Assembly: GCA_900768795.1 (NCBI GenBank)
Contig: CAAGEH010000005.1
Location: 32,682 to 96,681, forward strand
Source of the DNA: an uncultured Collinsella sp.
GTDB taxonomy: Bacteria; Actinomycetota; Coriobacteriia; Coriobacteriales; Coriobacteriaceae
DNA: 64,000 bases
Reading direction: 5' to 3'
The notes beneath the pieces are model-generated. The model made no database searches and was not told the DNA's origin. It saw nothing but the letters and a program-made list of their open reading frames with translations. Below are positions 61,833-64,000 of the stretch, one piece after another (the stretch's first letter is position 1; every line of letters begins with the position of its first letter). The position numbers and the translations under genes were made by a program.

Positions 61833-62351
61833 TTGAGACAGACCTATAGAAATGTCGCTCGCGTCGTGAAAACGCATGGGCGATTTGGTGAAGTCCTTGT
61901 AGAACCACTACAGGGGCTTCCTTTTGTTGTCAGGGAAGGCCTCTCCGTTGCATTGACGCCTCCTGGGCTCAAACGCGATCGTTTTTGTCGTGTCGAGCAT
62001 CTGACTCCCCTTGTCGATGGAGCTTTGGTCTCGTTTTCCGGAATCGAAACTCTCGGCTCGGCGGAGAGGATCGTGGGCTGCTATCTGCTTGTCGCTGAAT
62101 CCGATGTCTCCCTCGGCGCTCTGGACATCGCTTATTCCGAGCTCATCGGTCGTTCCGTCCATGATGGACGCCACGGCGACCTTGGAGTCATCACGGAGGT
62201 CATGGAAACGCCCGCGAATGACGTTTGGGTGGTCAACGGCTCTTTTGGTGAGGTCTTGATTCCCGTAGTCGAGACGGTCGTGGATTCGGTTCCGCGTGAG
62301 GGTGCTATCGAGGTTCATATCATGGACGGTTTGTTAGATGCGAATGCTTAG
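61833..62351 (+). CDS. rimM: 16S rRNA processing/30S maturation factor RimM
   Basis: This 172-residue protein binds S19 and assists 30S head maturation. The N-terminal barrel has ARVVKTHGRFGEVLVEPL and the C-terminal PRC barrel has LIGRSVHDGRHGDLGVI and VLIPVVETVVDSV. Start is TTG 61833, 10 bases from an AGGA. It lies 4 bases after khpA and 8 before trmD. Confidence 0.92.
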   Translation: MRQTYRNVARVVKTHGRFGEVLVEPLQGLPFVVREGLSVALTPPGLKRDRFCRVEHLTPLVDGALVSFSGIETLGSAERIVGCYLLVAESDVSLGALDIAYSELIGRSVHDGRHGDLGVITEVMETPANDVWVVNGSFGEVLIPVVETVVDSVPREGAIEVHIMDGLLDANA

Positions 62352-62359
62352 GTGATGAC

Positions 62360-63121
62360 ATGCTGATCGAGACGCTCTCGGTTTTTCCCGAGATGTTTGA
62401 ACCCGTGATGTCGACTTCGATACTCGGCCGCGCGCGCAGTCGCGGTCTATTCGATTTCCATGCCTATAACCTTCGCGATTGGACTCACGATCGCCATCGC
62501 ACGGTCGATGACGAGCCCTATGGCGGCGGTGCCGGAATGCTTATGAAGGTCGAGCCCGTTGCCGAGGCCATCAAGGCGATCTCTTCGGAGGGCGTCAAGC
62601 CTCATGTCGTTTTTTTCACGCCTTGCGGCGACCGGTTCGACCAGCATGTCGCTGAGCGTCTCTCCACGTATGACCGTCTGCTCTTTGTATGCAGCCGATA
62701 CGAAGGAGTCGACGAGCGCGCATATGCGTATGCCGATGAGCGCCTTTGTATCGGGGACTATGTTCTGACGGGCGGCGAACTTGCCGCTATGGTCGTTGCG
62801 GATGCCGTGATTCGCCTTATCCCGGGTGCCCTTGGTGACGAGATGAGCAATGTTGACGAGTCGTTCGCGACGTGCGACGGCGGGGGGCTTTTGGAGTATG
62901 AGCAGTACACGAGGCCGGCTGAGTTCGAGGGGGCTGCCGTACCCGATATTCTGTTGTCGGGAGACCATGCCAAAGTAGACCGATGGCGCCGCATTAATGC
63001 GCTCGAGAGGACCTGTCGCTGGCGTCCCGATCTCATTGAGTCCGCCGATCTCACCGAAGACGAGCGTGAGCTTGCCGAACGGCTGGTTCTTGAGTATCAC
63101 GATCTGCATGTTTCCCAATGA
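62360..63121 (+). CDS. trmD: tRNA (guanine-N1)-methyltransferase TrmD
   Basis: This 253-residue SPOUT enzyme methylates G37 of tRNAs to prevent frameshifting. ETLSVFPEMFEPVMSTSILG, the DDEPYGGGAGMLMK loop, CSRYEGVDERAYAYADE and the knot segment IGDYVLTGGELAAMVVADAV are conserved. rplS, usual as the next gene, is absent; lepB follows 28 bases downstream. Confidence 0.96.
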   Translation: MLIETLSVFPEMFEPVMSTSILGRARSRGLFDFHAYNLRDWTHDRHRTVDDEPYGGGAGMLMKVEPVAEAIKAISSEGVKPHVVFFTPCGDRFDQHVAERLSTYDRLLFVCSRYEGVDERAYAYADERLCIGDYVLTGGELAAMVVADAVIRLIPGALGDEMSNVDESFATCDGGGLLEYEQYTRPAEFEGAAVPDILLSGDHAKVDRWRRINALERTCRWRPDLIESADLTEDERELAERLVLEYHDLHVSQ

Positions 63122-63149
63122 AGAATGCACTGAAGATTGAAGGTGTCGT

Positions 63150-63707
63150 ATGAGTGATAAGGAGTCCGCGTTTCGCGGGGCGCTAGATTGGATTGTCGTC
63201 CTCGTCATTGCACTTGTGGCGACGTTCTTTATCCGCTGTTTTGTCGTCGAACCTTTTGTCGTTCCGACGGGATCGATGGAGAGCACCATTGAAATCGGCG
63301 ATCAGATTTTGGCCCAGAAGGTGACGATTGAGCTGGGGATGGACGTATCCCAGGGAGATATCGTCGTCTTTCACAACCCAGACACCTCCTCCGAGCACGA
63401 CATTCTCGTCAAGCGCGTTATCGCCGTGGGCGGTCAGACCGTCGATTTGGTTGACGGCAGGGTGACGGTCGACGGTAAGAAACTCGACGAGCCCTACACA
63501 ACGGGCACGTCCTATCCTCTTCCGTCTCAGGCTCCCGGCGTGGATGTTTCCTTCCCGTATAAGGTCCCAAAGGGTTGCGTTTGGGTCATGGGGGACAATC
63601 GCGAGAATTCCGCTGATTCTCGCTATTTCGGAGCCGTTCCAACTCAGGATTTGATCGCCGTCGGCTTCTTTAGGTATTGGCCGGTCGACAGGATCGGTTC
63701 CCTCTGA
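63150..63707 (+). CDS. lepB: Signal peptidase I
   Basis: This 185-residue membrane serine protease cleaves secretory signal peptides. One span (about 13-30) precedes catalytic S42 in PTGSMEST and K88 in LVKRVIAVGGQ, followed by the GDNRENSADSRYFG box. It is of the compact Gram-positive type with a single span. It follows trmD; in most genomes rplS would separate them. Confidence 0.95.
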   Translation: MSDKESAFRGALDWIVVLVIALVATFFIRCFVVEPFVVPTGSMESTIEIGDQILAQKVTIELGMDVSQGDIVVFHNPDTSSEHDILVKRVIAVGGQTVDLVDGRVTVDGKKLDEPYTTGTSYPLPSQAPGVDVSFPYKVPKGCVWVMGDNRENSADSRYFGAVPTQDLIAVGFFRYWPVDRIGSL

Positions 63708-63763
63708 TGTTTTTGAGCTAAACTATCGACCGTATTGTTCTTTAGACGAGAGGATTTTAGGGC

Positions 63764-64000
63764 ATGGATGCGCAAGCGCTCTCCTTTCAAGATATTATCC
63801 TGACGCTTCAGCGTTACTGGGGCTCTAAGGGCTGCGTGATCATGCAGCCGTACGATTCCGAGGTCGGTGCGGGCACGTTCCATACGGCGACGGCGCTTCG
63901 TTCCCTCGGGCCCGATACGTGGCGTACGTGCTACGCCCAGCCGTGCCGCCGTCCTGCCGATGGACGTTACGGCGAGAACCCCAACCGCCTTCAGCACTAC
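63764..64000 (+). CDS. glyQ: Glycyl-tRNA synthetase alpha subunit, 3'-truncated by window edge
   Basis: The first 79 codons of the class II alpha subunit are present, in frame to the window end. [34 protein letters not shown] and [18 protein letters not shown] are nearly invariant in GlyQ. This is the heterotetrameric (alpha2-beta2) type, so glyS should follow outside the window. The 56-base gap from lepB is too short for a T-box. Confidence 0.95.
   Translation, partial: MDAQALSFQDIILTLQRYWGSKGCVIMQPYDSEVGAGTFHTATALRSLGPDTWRTCYAQPCRRPADGRYGENPNRLQHY

Overview
The window is a dense, almost entirely protein-coding stretch of a high-GC actinobacterial chromosome. Gene content and order (thyA-folA, ftsH-ileS-lspA-rluD, a SigB-type sigma factor beside an RsbW-like protein, alaS-ruvX-mltG-yqeG, efp-Asp23-nusB-xseB-tlyA-nadK-recN, mreBCD-pbp2-rodA, rplU-rpmA-obgE-nadD-yqeK-rsfS, rpsP-khpA-rimM-trmD-lepB) suggest class Coriobacteriia, perhaps a Collinsella relative. 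That placement is inferred from recall of gene families and was not tested. Many genes overlap by 1-20 bases, and about one in four uses TTG or GTG as start codon, usually behind a strong Shine-Dalgarno sequence. I see no rRNA, CRISPR array, insertion sequence or prophage.

Layout. 1-2726 (+): end of thyA, folA, a flavodoxin-like gene, a SpoU-type RNA methyltransferase. 2817-3320 (-): cobO. 3414-14889 (+): ftsH and its terminator, a 300-base isoleucine T-box leader, ileS, lspA, rluD, a membrane glycosyltransferase, a prepilin-peptidase-like gene, dgt-like and rarA. 14985-18180 (+): a coupled stress-sigma-like unit (DUF948-like membrane protein, degenerate RsbW-like protein, sigma factor, AI-2E-type permease). 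18337-31300 (+): alaS, ruvX, mltG, yqeG, an aroK followed by a decayed aroB paralogue, an Xaa-Pro peptidase, efp, nusB and on to recN. 31297-39653 (-): an eight-gene aromatic operon, aroF-tyrA-aroB-aroA-aroC-pheA-aroE::aroK-aroQ, running from DAHP to prephenate, phenylpyruvate and 4-hydroxyphenylpyruvate. 39792-59673 (+): tRNA-Arg(CCG), a P-type ATPase, a zinc-ribbon membrane protein, a cyclophilin, a TPR membrane protein, the rod-shape operon, a radical SAM pair, ribosomal proteins L21 and L27, Obg, NadD, YqeK and RsfS. 59729-60982 (-): dinB. 61191-64000 (+): S16, KhpA, RimM, TrmD, LepB and the start of glyQ.

How the parts work together. Most of the window is housekeeping: translation (IleS, AlaS, GlyQ, EF-P, L21, L27, S16, TrmD, RimM, Obg, RsfS), envelope growth (MreBCD, PBP2, RodA, MltG, LspA, LepB), genome maintenance (RecN, RarA, DinB, RuvX, XseB) and aromatic amino-acid synthesis. 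The items most worth a second look are: the T-box, whose specifier, UGGU bulge and mutually exclusive terminator and antiterminator can all be read in the sequence; the AroB paralogue without its catalytic motifs, at an aroK-pepP-efp locus where a true aroB is usual; the RsbW-like protein without its ATP-binding residues next to its sigma factor; a stand-alone DUF697 protein in the rod operon; and a group of membrane proteins with low-complexity tails around mreB.
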